Shown here: piece after piece, positions 26,601-41,200 of the stretch
How positions within the stretch are numbered: position 1 is the first letter of the stretch
Layout: each line of letters starts with the position of its first letter
NCBI RefSeq assembly: GCF_017562075.2
Contig: NC_054084.1
Coordinates: forward strand, 46,284,697 to 46,348,696
Length of the DNA stretch: 64,000 nucleotides
Direction of reading: 5' to 3'
Source: Anopheles merus
Taxonomy: Eukaryota > Arthropoda > Insecta > Diptera > Culicidae
Position numbers and translations under genes: made by a program
Notes under the pieces: generated by a model
Databases searched by the model: none
Told to the model about the DNA's origin: nothing
The model's input: the letters and a program-made list of their open reading frames with translations, nothing else

Positions 26601-29202
26601 TTATTTCCTCCCGTTAAGCTCCCTTAGTGTCAGAGGTAGATGTTTGTTTTCAACTCTCTGATAACTGTAACCTATTTTTCCCAACTCGTCCAACTTTCGA
26701 TCCCTCTTCTTTTCTATTTCCTTACACCCAAATAAATTCCCCGGGCAGAACGCATGTGTTGGATGTATATCTATTGTGAGAACTAAAACAGTGATCGATA
26801 GTATTATCCGCTTAGTCTATCGGTTTCGAAACCTCGATACCACAGTTCCTCACGCAAAAAAATGCGTCTATCTGGTTCGTCGAAGGCTGCAACATACTCG
26901 CCCTGTAGTTTGAGTTTGAAATAATTTCTCTACAAATTCCATTCTCGCACGACGATGGCAAGTGTGAGAGGGAATAGTTTCCTTTCGTTTTGTTTTATTT
27001 TGTTGTGAGGCTATGTAACAGGATTGCATCAACGGATTGGCCAATGCACCAGTTTGCAAGCGAAAGACACACTGACTATTTGCTAGGAGGGTAGGATATG
27101 TAATTACATCGTTTCGGCCAAACTACTCGGTTGTAAACCGGAAAAAACCAATACAAAGTACATGCAGCAAAACTTCAGTACGACTTTAACGACCTGGACT
27201 GCGACGATCCCAACAACAACAATCGACACAAGACTTTTTGTATTCGTACAGCATATATCTGCCAAGAGCACACTATTTATCATCAACAATCCACTTATCA
27301 TCATATAACAACACCTCTAGACGAATCCTGTGCGAACGATTTACAATGCGCCAATGATAAGGCTTGCATAGGAGGCAAATGTTCCGATCCGTGCTCGCTG
27401 CGAGGCGCATGCGGTGACAATGCACTCTGTCAGACGGTGCTGCACAGACCAAGATGCTCATGCCCGAACTGCTACATCGGACGACCGAACGTCGAATGCA
27501 AACCGGATCCCAAATGCGAAGAAGTGACCACCCCAAGACCGAATGACCCGAAGATTGTTTCGGTGGCATGCGAGACAAACGGCGACTGTCATGAAAGCCT
27601 GCGCTGCGACGCCAGCGGGCAGTGCAGCGATCCGTGCACGGTACCGGCACCGTTCGTATGCGACTCCAACAAGAAATGTGTCTCGCGCCGTCATCGGCCC
27701 AGTTGCGTCTGTGCGCACGGTTTCATCGTGAATGACAGTGGCGAGCTGGTGTGCGCTCCGGAAAAGCGCGAATGCTTCGGCGACGATGGTTGCGCCTCGA
27801 ACATGGCCTGCCTCGATGGCCGTTGCGTAAATCCGTGCTTTGCCAACGGTAGGCGCAGTGCGCCCTGCCCGGACGACAAGGCTTGCGTGGTGGTGGACCA
27901 CAGGCCGACATGCGTATGCATGAAGGACTGCAGTCCATCACTGTCGATTTGCTTGCGCGACAGCGGTTGTCCGGACGAGTTGGCCTGCCGAAATTATCAG
28001 TGCGTCAATCCGTGCGAGACGACCACTTGTGCCGAAGACACACCATGCTATGTCGAAGATCACAAACCAATCTGTAAATTCTGCCCGCCCGGCTTCGTTA
28101 AAGATGTACGACATGGATGTTTGAAAGGTAACATAAACACAACCCCCAAAACCACTCTGTCCTCTGTTTCTGTTCGTTTAGTGGCGATTAGCGCATTGAA
28201 CCATAGTCGACTTTTTCTTTTCCGATTCATTTCCGCTACTTGCGTTTCCTGTTTCTTTGTCTTTATCCCTTTTCTTGCGATTACAATCCACCAAAGAATG
28301 GAATAGTACACGACCATACTTACAACACTATCGACTTTCTGATCCTGTTCACCTTATCTTTTGCTCTATTCAAATCATTCACACATTTTATCAACTTTTC
28401 CATTCATTGTCCATGCTCTATTGTAAACATTTTGGTTCTTTTCTGTTTTTATCATTGCCGTCTCTTTGATTCCTTTCAACACTTACTAATCTCCAATAGA
28501 GCTAAATCATCTCAACAACAATATCTCATTATATGAATTTTGCCCAATTGAAGGTGTACTATATTATATTTCAATACTACTACCGTCATTACACATGGTT
28601 TCCTTTCCTTGCCAAGTACGTTAGAATTTTTTCACAATATCGCTGTGTTTTTTTCCTTTCACTCTTTCTTCTGTCTATACTATCTGATGCTATCAGCCCT
28701 CTTCTAATCAGATATGTTCTAAAGTACGATCGAACTGCAGTATCTGAGGCAAACATTGGTTCACATTTGCCATATTGATGGAACGTTGAGTTGCAGTACG
28801 AACATCCAAGTTACTGTACATACGCAACGGCCATTACGATCACTCGTGATAGTGAATCACAAACATTCACACATGCTTATGCCTTACTTCGATTTCAGAA
28901 TATCCTTTGTTCCTTGTACTCTCCTTATCCCGATCTTAAAATTGTATTTTTTATATTGTATAACAGAAACGTTTCACGTCGATTGCATCGTATACATGTT
29001 CAGTGTAAACCAGTTAGCAAGCTGTTAAAACGGTTGAATTTTAAAGCAAACAAAATTTTCAAAGGAAAACCAATCAAAACTATCGAAAACGCTGATAGCA
29101 TTTGAAAGCGCTACATTTCACCTTTACTATACTATATGCCATACTTCAGCATTGTAGATCCAGTATCGCACTATCCTCTATCACGGTCTGTCCGTATGTC
29201 TA

Positions 29203-29233
<31 letters not shown>

Positions 29234-32200
29234 TTATGTCTGTCTGTCTATCTGTCTATCTGTCTATTTATCTCACTCTGTGTTGGTTAGCTGTCAACAA
29301 TTTGTAACTATTCATTCTTCTGTCTGTCGCTGTTTACTGTCCATCTATTGGCTTATATAGTGCAGTATGTGTTATTTCAATGTTCTCTAATGCTACTAGC
29401 ACCAATTACAATTTTATACCAACGGTGCCTATATTTGTATATAATCTCTATAATTGACATGCGCGTATTATCTATAAATGCCATTTCTTCAACATTGGTG
29501 GCCATATTTGTCGTGCTATGTTTATTGATAACGGCTGAAGTATTATATTATTTTTTTGCGTTCTGCCTTCTCTTTACTTGATCTGAGATTGTTTTCTCCT
29601 CCATCCTCAACACAATACATCCACTACCTCTGTCTCTATGTTTATCGCCCCCTCTCACTCTCTCAATCTGTTCTATCCATTTGTATGCCTGTCTCAGTTG
29701 TGTTAAAATGTAAATTACATGTACATTATTTACATATATATTAATTGAACATTATTATGTGTACTTTATTGTAACCTCACACCAACTACTTAAACCTTAC
29801 TTTCACAGCGATTGAAAAAGATAAAAATGAAGGAGAAAAAACTCATGAAATGCAGGGTATCAACTGTTCGGTGCACTCCGACTGCGGCGATAAATTACAC
29901 TGTTTAGTCGGCCTTTGCGTTGATCCTTGTAGGTCTGGTTGTGGTGAACGGGCGCTTTGCACAGTGAAAGCACATCTTCCCATTTGTTCCTGTCCTTTCG
30001 GTTACACTGGCAACCCATCCGAACGGTGTGTACCATTGGACGGCATTAAGAGTAACACTTCTGTCACGCTGATGCCTGAAGGTATGACTGAATATCCTGA
30101 GGAGTACTATGATGGACACAAAATTGATCGATCAGATGAGTTTACCACAGCTGAAACCACAGTGGATACAACTACCACCTTCATGGATGGACCAATTACA
30201 CTAAGCACTACAGCACACGAAGAAGATTTGATTTCTATGAATCAAACCGCGGATGTAAATAACATTAGCACGTCAACTGCAAGAGACGAAAGCTTTAGCG
30301 ATGCGAGCACAATAGTACTCGATTCTATTTCAACCGTTATTCCAAATACTGAAACTGATGATACTCGAACCACATTGAAGCCATTTACTTCTACTGGCAC
30401 AACAGAAGCTGGTGATTTCATATCAGAGACAACAATTGAAGAGATTATTTCCACGACTAATGTTCCGATGAAAACGACCAATGCAACGGTAAAGCCAAAT
30501 AGTCATTCAGATACACTCACAAAACAAGATCGCAAATCCACTGATTTGGAAGAGACTGATCAACTACCAACTGTAACCACACCAATCGATGATTATTTTG
30601 TAGAGTTATCATCTACCTCTAAGCATTACGAATTCATGCAAAACAGTGAGGCTACCGTTACGCCATTGGGAAAGAAGACCAGCACTACAAGCATGACTAC
30701 TACTAGCACTGCTGCATCTGCAACGGATATCAATACCACTACTGAACAGTATTTATTGGACGATCGCAGCATACCACTTTCAACATCCGAATATGACGGA
30801 GACGATTACATAGATGAAGAGAGCACGTCAACAGCATCGACGATAGAAACGACCTTAGCAGCGAAAACGACCTACGAGTCCTATCCTACGGGAACAACGG
30901 CGGAACCGATCATTGAAATCATTCAGTGCCGTGCCGAAAACGATTGCAATGCAAACGAAACCTGTGCTGGTAACATCTGCATCGATCCATGTGCTCAATT
31001 TAATCCCTGTCCTCAGGATGTTCCTTGTCAAACCTTGAATCATGTCCCAATGTGCTTGTGCAATAGCGATACCAATACCGGGTACAGCGTTGATTGTATG
31101 AAAAAATCAGGTAATATATACACAAAAAAATCATCCAACGCAACCAACTATCTATCCCGTTTAGTAGACAGCCGGTTTGATTCGGTGCGTGGATTGCGAG
31201 CAGTAATCTTACGAACATTTCAATACTTTCATCATTTCCACTTCCGTACTGGATTTTACCTCCGTATCTTTGTACCTCTGCATGATCTGTACGTTAGATG
31301 GGGTTTTCGCATTTAGCAATCGCAATCACTTGCATGCCACAGGAATGTATTTGACCACAGCTTTGCCAAAACCATCACCAAAGCTATAGTAGGTCAAAAT
31401 ACATATACGTGATGCGATTTATGCTCTTTCACATGCTCATCACTATCGTCGTATTGTTACCTAGAATCATAAAAACGGAGACTTCATTTTACAGCAGCTC
31501 TGTTTTGTAGTAGTCAACACATTTAGATACCTACCTGACTATTCTTCTTCTATGTCTTTTGGCACTGATTGCATCTTTGACCAAAACTGAGGCGCAACAG
31601 TGCTACACTATTTCTGTACACTCTGTCATTCGAAGAATTACTGCGAGCGTATGAGCTTTGCTGGTGCTGCACTGCTGATCCACGTGCCGATAAAACGGGT
31701 GTTTGTCTGGTTAGAGTTGAAGAAACCATACAATCAATCTGGAATGACATTGAAAATGCTCTCATTACCGTATTTTGATTCATCTTTCTCTACCGTCATG
31801 ACCCTTGAGTATTGCGTATGGAGTTTGTATCATCCAGTGGCTCCCACACAAAGACTTCACCTTACTGCAGAACGGACTACTGCAGCCGCATGATAAGCTC
31901 TGCTGAGATCAGAGTTCCATAAATTATCCTTCTTCATCGGAACCGATTTGGAATCAACGTAGTGCGTAGTGTAATTAGTGGGATGTATGGGAAAACTATG
32001 CTGATGAGTGTATTTTTTATCAGTATGTAAATTAACTCTTCTGTTCAACCATCTATGTTGCACATATATTACGTGTATTTTTGATTGTGGTTTCATGTAT
32101 TCTGGTATTGCATATTGTTTGTTATTATTGGTGGTGGATATCATAAAAACTTGGATCTAATCATTACCTGTAGGCTTTGCTTAATTACTTACATGTATCA

Positions 32201-35200
32201 TTCAATGACAAGGAATGGGGTTTAGCTTAGCTATTGGTTTGCTTCAATGTGTTTCAATCCAGTGAATTTTAAAATTTCCAACCACATTTACTGTGCAAAC
32301 TCAATCACTTGAGTTTCAACAATTTGCTACGAAATCGGATATGTACACATGTTTTAATATTATAACTAACACAATATTTTTACGACTTCCAGAACTGGGA
32401 TGTAGGCATAGCAACGAGTGTCCTTTGGAAAGATCATGCATCAACGGTATTTGTGTTGATCCATGCCGATCGGGCAATCCTTGCGATATTGGCGAAGAAT
32501 GCGAAGTTCAAAATCACGAAACAGTTTGTGTGAAACGTACGTATACAGTTTAATTCGTTTGACTAATGGCTATGAGTACCATATTGCAATATTATTCGTT
32601 CTTTTTTCTCTAGTATGCCAATGTGAAAAAGCATCAGACTGTGCAGGAGGATTGATATGTGATGGCTGTAACTGTGTTCAAAAAGATACCGATAGAACAA
32701 CTGGTTGTGAGCATTGCCCACCGGGCATTCCTTGTGATCCTATCACTGGCGGTTGCGTCAAGGGTAAGTATTTTTATTGTTTGCATCCACATCTACATCT
32801 TCGCGCATAAATATTCTTCAAAAGTCATTTCCTCATTCCGCACTACGAAGCGTAAATCCACACACCTCCTCCCCTTACAAAGGACGGTTCTTTCCACACG
32901 ATTCGTCGATATATATTTATCAATAGTTTAGACTCATTTCTAGTCCCATTCATAGTTAGCTAGTTCGTATCTCCCTTTTCTCCTGGCTTGCTTAAAATCT
33001 GTCGCTATGCTTATAAATGGAATTGCTTCGAGAAAAATGCGTCGTGATCGTAAGTTTTCGCTACATTAACATTTATTGACTGACTATAATTTGCTTCTTC
33101 ATAATTTAACCATCTAACTCTATTCACAATTGAGCATTGTATTTTCACGCAAAAAATCTGTGAACAAAATATTCCTGTCATACACTTCACGCCACCAACA
33201 AATATTTATCATAAATGCTTGAAAACACACATTAAAAACATATCGCTACATAACACAATAACATAACACATATCATCAGAAATCACACATCAAACAGTAT
33301 ATCAATTTAAAAATGTAAAAATTTACATCCAATTAAACGATGATTTTGTTTTGTTTTATATCTAAAAAATCAATAACACAGAACCACACACAACCACCGA
33401 CACTTATCCTGATGTAAATAGCACAAATACAAATATATTTGTCGAAGGAGGGAATAATCAAACAGTTAACAACGTAACAAACACAGCAATAACAACAACG
33501 CCTATGCCTGAGAGTGATATAGAAAATTTAACACCTGACACAAGCAAACTTACCACTGCCCCGAAAGCAACAATTTATATCACAGAAAAAGCATCTGAAA
33601 ATGAGTCACTCTACGATATCGAAACAAGCACCCAGAAAACATATGCCCTAACAAATTATTCACAGATAACCGACCACCTCCCAAACGAACAAAACACGAC
33701 CAATACGGACACATTTTCGAACCCCACTACGCCTCAGATTGCAAAAGATTTCACGATAACTATTCCCATAACAATACAAAACTGGATAAATCAGCAACAA
33801 ACAAGGCCAACAACTAGACAGCCACCAACAAATCACAATACAGAAACCACACGATCGTACACCACAACCGATACTACAGCTCGGCCCACTATTCGTGATG
33901 ATCAAACAACTCGAGTAGCTGACTCCGATACAACCACGTCTTATCCTGACGAGCGAACAACTCAACACGATACAGAAACCACACGATCGTACACCACAAC
34001 CGATACTACAGCTCGGTCCACTATTCGTGATGATCAAACAACTCGAGTAGCTGACTCCGGTACAACCACGTCTTATCCTGACGAGCGAACAACCCAACAC
34101 GATACAGAAACCACACGATCGTACACCACAACCGATACTACAGCTCGGCCCACTATTTGTGATGATCAAACAACTCGAGTAGCTGACTCCGATACAACCA
34201 CGTCTTATCCTGACGAGCGAACAACTCAACACGATACAGAAACCACACAATCGTACACCACAACCGATACTACAGCTCGGTCCACTATTCGTGATGATCA
34301 AACAACTCGAGTAGCTGACTCCGGTACAACCACGTCTTATCCTGACGAGCGAACAACCCAACACGATACAGAAACCACACGATCGTACACCCCAACCGAT
34401 ACTACAGCTCGGCCCACTATTCGTGATGATCAAATAACTCGAGTAGCTGACTCCGATACAACCACGTCTTATCCTGACGAGCGAACAACTCAACACGATA
34501 CAGAAAGCACACGATTGTACACCACAACCGATACTACAGCTCGGCCCACTATTCGTGATGATCAAACAACTCGAGTAGCTGACTCCGATACAACCACGTC
34601 TTATCCTGACGAGCGAACAACTCAACACGATACAGAAACCACACGATCGTACACCACAACCGATACTACAGCTCGGCCCACTATTCGTGATGATCAAACA
34701 ACTCGAGTAGCTGACTCTGATACAACCACGTCTTATCCTGACGAGCGAACAACTCAACACGATACAGAAACCACACGATTGTACACCACAACCGATACTA
34801 CAGCTCGGCACACTATTCGTGATGATCAAACAACTCGAGTAGCTGACTCCGATACAACCATGTCTTATCCTGACGAGCGAACAACTCAACACGATACAGA
34901 AACCACACGATCGTACACCTCAACCGATACTACAGCTCGGCCCACTATTCGTGATGATCAAACAACTCGAGTAGCTGACTCCGATACAACCACGTCTTAT
35001 CCTGACGAGCGAACAACTCAACACGATACAGAAACCACACGATCGTACACCACAACCGATACTACAGCTCGGCCCACTATTCGTGATGATCAAACAACTC
35101 GAGTAGCTGACTCCGATACAACCACGTCTTATCCTGACGAGCGAACAACTCAACACGATACAGAAACCACACGATCGTACACCACAACCGATACTACAGC

Positions 35201-38200
35201 TCGGCCCACTATTCGTGAAGATCAAACAACTCGAGTAGCTGACTCTGATACAACCATGTCTTATCCTGACGAGCGAACAACTCAACACGATACAGAAACC
35301 ACACGATCGTACACCACAACCGATACTACAGCTCGGCCCACTATTCGTGATGATCAAACAACTCGAGTAGCTGACTCCGATACAACCACGTCTTATCCTG
35401 ACGAGCGAACAACTCAACACGATACAGAAACCACACGATCGTACACCACAACCAATACTACAGCTCGGCCCACTATTCGTGATGAACAAACAACTCGAGT
35501 AGCTGACTCCGATACAACCACGTCTTATCCTGACGAGCGAACAACTCAACACGATACAGAAACCACACGATCGTACACCCCAACCGATACTACAGCTCGG
35601 CCCACTATTCGTGATGATCAAACAACTCGAGTAGCTGACTCCGATACAACCACGTCTTATCCTGACGAGCGAACAACTCAACACGATACAGAAACCACAC
35701 GATTGTACACCACAACCGATACTACAGCTCGGCCCACTATTCGTGATGATCAAACAACTCGAGTAACTGACTCCGATACAACCATGTCTTATCCTGACGA
35801 GCGAACAACTCAACACGATACAGAAACCACACGATCGTACACCTCAACCGATACTACAGCTCGGCCCACTATTCGTGATGATCAAACAACTCGAGTAGCT
35901 GACTCTGATACAACCACGTCTTATCCTGACGAGCGAACAACTCAACACGATACAGAAACCACACGATCGTACACCACAACCGATACTATAGCTCGGCCCA
36001 CTATTCGTGATGATCAAACAACTCGAGTAGCTGACTCCGATACAACCACGTCTTATCCTGACGAGCGAACAACTCAACACGATACAGAAACCACACGATT
36101 GTACACCACAACCGATACTACAGCTCGGCCCACTATTCGTGATGATCAAACAACTCGAGTAGCTGACTCCGATACAACCACGTCTTATCCTGACGAGCGA
36201 ACAACTCAACACGATACAGAAACCACACGATCGTACACCCCAACCGATACTACAGCTCGGCCCACTATTCGTGATGATCAAACAACTCGAGTAGCTGACT
36301 CTGATACAACCACGTCCTATCCTGATGAGCGAACAACTCAACACGATACAGAAACCACACGATCGTACACCACAACCGATACTACAGCTCGGCCCACTAT
36401 TCGTGATGATCAAACAACTCGAGTAGCTGACTCCGATACAACCACGTCTTATCCTGACGAGCGAACAACTCAACACGATACAGAAACCACACGATCGTAC
36501 ACCACAACCGATACTACAGCTCGGCCCACTATTCGTGATGATCAAACAACTCGAGTAGCTGACTCCGATACAACCACGTCTTATCCTGACGAGCGAACAA
36601 CCCAACACGATACAGAAACCACACGATCGTACACCACAACCGATACTATAGCTCGGCCCACTATTTGTGATGATCAAACAACTCGAGTAGCTAACTCCGA
36701 TACAACCACGTCTTATCCTGACGAGCGAACAACTCAACACGATACAGAAACCACACGATCGTACACCACAACCGATACTACAGCTCGGCCCACTATTCGT
36801 GATGATCAAACAACTCGAGTAGCTGACTCCGATACAACCACGTCTTATCCTGACGAGCGAACAACTCAACACGATACAGAAACCACACGATCGTACACCA
36901 CAACCGATACTACAGCTCGGCCCACTATTCGTGATGATCAAACAACTCGAGTAGCTGACTCCGATACAACCACGTCTTATCCTGATGAGCGAACAACTCA
37001 ACACGATACAGAAACCACACGATCGTACACCCCAACCGATACTACAGCTCGGCCCACTATTCGTGATGATCAAACAACTCGAGTAGCTGACTCTGATACA
37101 ACCACGTCTTATCCTGACGAGCGAACAACTCAACACGATACAGAAACCACACGATCGTACACCACAACCGATACTATAGCTCGGCCCACTATTCGTGATG
37201 ATCAAACAACTCGAGTAGCTGACTCCGATACAACCACGTCTTATCCTGACGAGCGAACAACTCAACACGATACAGAAACCACACGATTGTACACCACAAC
37301 CGATACTACAGCTCGGCCCACTATTCGTGATGAACAAACAACTCGAGTAGCTGACTCCGATACAACCACGTCTTATCCTGACGAGCGAACAACTCAACAC
37401 GATACAGAAACCACACGATCGTACACCTCAACCGATACTACAGCTCGGCCCACTATTCGTGATGATCAAACAACTCGAGTAGCTGACTCCGATACAACCA
37501 CGTCTTATCCTGACGAGCGAACAACTCAACACGATACAGAAACCACACGATCGTACACCCCAACCGATACTACAGCTCGGCCCACTATTCGTGATGATCA
37601 AACAACTCGAGTAGCTGACTCCGATACAACCACGTCCTATCCTGATGAGCGAACAACTCAACACGATACAGAAACCACACGATCGTACTCCACAACCGAT
37701 ACTACAGCTCGGCCCACTATTCGTGATGATCAAACAACTCGAGTAGCTGACTCCGATACAACCACGTCTTATCCTGACGAGCGAACAACTCAACACGATA
37801 CAGAAACCACACGATCGTACACCACAACCGATACTACAGCTCGGCCCACTATTCGTGATGATCAAACAACTCGAGTAGCTGACTCCGATACAACCACGTC
37901 TTATCCTGACGAGCGAACAACTCAACACGATACAGAAACCACACGATCGTACACCACAACCGATACTACAGCTCGGCCCACTATTCGTGATGATCAAACA
38001 ACTCGAGTAGCTGACTCCGATACAACCACGTCTTATCCTGACGAGCGAACAACTCAACACGATACAGAAACCACACGATCGTACACCACAACCGATACTA
38101 CAGCTCGGCCCACTATTCGTGATGATCAAACAACTCGAGTAGCTGACTCCGATACAACCACGTCTTATCCTGACGAGCGAACAACTCAACACGATACAGA

Positions 38201-41200
38201 AACCACACGATCGTACACCACAACCGATACTACAGCTCGGCCCACTATTCGTGATGATCAAACAACTCGAGTAGCTGACTCCGATACAACCACGTCTTAT
38301 CCTGACGAGCGAACAACTCAACACGATACAGAAACCACACGATTGTACACCACAACTGATACTACGGCTCGGCTCACTATTCGTGACGATCAAACAACTC
38401 GAGTAGCTGACTCCGAGACAACCACGTCTTATCCTGACGAGCGAACAACTCAACACGATACAGAAACCACACGATTGTACACCACAACCGATACCATAGC
38501 TCGGCCCACTATTCGTGATGATCAAACAACTCGAGTAGCTGACTCCGATACAACCACGTCTTATCCTGACAAGCGAACAACTCAACACGATACAGAAACC
38601 ACACGATCGTACACCACAACCGATACTACAGCTCGGCCCACTATTCGTGATGATCAAACAACTCGAGTAGCTGACTCCGATACAACCACGTCCTATCCAG
38701 ATGAGCGAACAATTCAACACGATACAGACACCACACGATCGTACACCACAACCGATACTACAGCTCGGCCCACTATTCGTGATGATCAAACAACTCGAGT
38801 AGCTGACTCCGATACAACCACGTCTTATCCTGACGAGCGAACAACTCAACACGATACAGAAACCACACGATTGTACACCACAACCGATACTATAGCTCGG
38901 CCCACTATTCGTGAAGATCAAACAACTCGAGTAGCTGACTCCGATACAACCACGTCTTATCCTGACGAGCGAACAACTCAACACGATACAGAAACCACAC
39001 GATTGTACACCCCAACCGATACTACAGCTCGGCCCACTATTCGTGATGATCAAACAACTCGAGTAGCTGACTCCGATACAACCACGTCTTATCCTGACGA
39101 GCGAACAACTCAACACGATACAGAAACCACACGATCGTACACCCCAACCGATACTACAGCTCGGCCCACTATTCGTGATGATCAAACAACTCGAGTAGCT
39201 GACTCCGATACAACCACGTCTTATCCTGACGAGCGAACAACTCAACACGATACAGAAACCACACGATCGTACACCCCAACCGATACTACAGCTCGGCCCA
39301 CTATTCGTGATGATCAAACAACTCGAGTAGCTGACTCCGATACAACCACGTCTTATCCTGACGAGCGAACAACTCAACACGATACAGAAACCACACGATC
39401 GTACACCCCAACCGATACTACAGCTCGGCCCACTATTCGTGATGATCAAACAACTCGAGTAGCTGACTCCGATACAACCACGTCTTATCCTGACGAGCGA
39501 ACAACTCAACACGATACAGAAACCACACGATCGTACACCACAACCGATACTACAGCTCGGCCCACTATTCGTGATGATCAAACAACTCGAGTAGCTGACT
39601 CCGATACAACCACGTCTTATCCTGACGAGCGAACAACTCAACACGATACAGAAACCACACGATTGTACACCACAACCGATACTACAGCTCGGCCCACTAT
39701 TCGTGATGATCAAACAACTCGAGTAGCTGACTCCGATACAACCACGTCTTATCCTGACGAGCGAACAACTCAACACGATACAGAAACCACACGATTGTAC
39801 ACCACAACCGATACTACAGCTCGGCCCACTATTCGTGATGATCAAACAACTCGAGTAGCTGACTCCGATACAACCACGTCTTATCCTGACGAGCGAACAA
39901 CTCAACACGATACAGAAACCACACGATTGTACACCACAACTGATACTACGGCTCGGCTCACTATTCGTGACGATCAAACAACTCGAGTAGCTGACTCCGA
40001 GACAAACACGTCGTATTCTGACGAGCGAACAACTCAACACGATACAGAAACCACACGATCATACACCACAACCGATACTACAGCTCGGCCCACTATTCGT
40101 GATGATCAAACAACTCGAGTAGCTGACTCCGATACAACCACGTCTTATCCTGACGAGCGAACAACTCAACACGATACAGAAACCACACGATCGTACACCA
40201 CAACCGATACTACAGCTCGGCCCACTATTCGTGATGATCAAACAACTCGAGTAGCTGACTCCGATACAACCACGTCCTATCCTGATGAGCGAACAACTCA
40301 ACACGATACAGAAACCACACGATCGTACACCACAACCGATACTACAGCTCGGCCCACTATTCGTGATGATCAAACAACTCGAGTAGCTGACTCCGATACA
40401 ACCACGTCTTATCCTGACGAGCGAACAACTCAACACGATACAGAAACCACACGATTGTACACCACAACCGATACTATAGCTCGGCCCACTATTCGTGATG
40501 ATCAAACAACTCGAGTAGCTGACTCCGATACAACCACGTCTTATCCTGACGAGCGAACAACTCAACACGATACAGAAACCACACGATCGTACACCACAAC
40601 CGATACTACAGCTCGGCCCACTATTCGTGATGATCAAACAACTCGAGTAGCTGACTCCGATACAACCACGTCTTATCCCGACGAGCGAACAACTCAACAC
40701 GATACAGAAACCACACGATTGTACACCACAACCGATACTACAGCTCGGCCCACTATTCGTGATGATCAAACAACTCGAGTAGCTGACTCCGATACAACCA
40801 CGTCTTATCCTGACGAGCGAACAACTCAACACGATACAGAAACCACACGATCGTACACCCCAACCGATACTACAGCTCGGCCCACTATTCGTGATGATCA
40901 AACAACTCGAGTAGCTGACTCCGATACAACCACGTCTTATCCTGACGAGCGAACAACTCAACACGATACAGAAACCACACGATCGTACACCACAACCGAT
41001 ACTACAGCTCGGCCCACTATTCGTGATGATCAAACAACTCGAGTAGCTGACTCCAATACAACCACGTCTTATCCTGACGAGCGAACAACTCAACACGATA
41101 CAGAAACCACACGATCGTACACCACAACCGATACTACAGCTCGGCCCACTATTCGTGATGATCAAACAACTCGAGTAGCTGACTCCGATACAACCACGTC

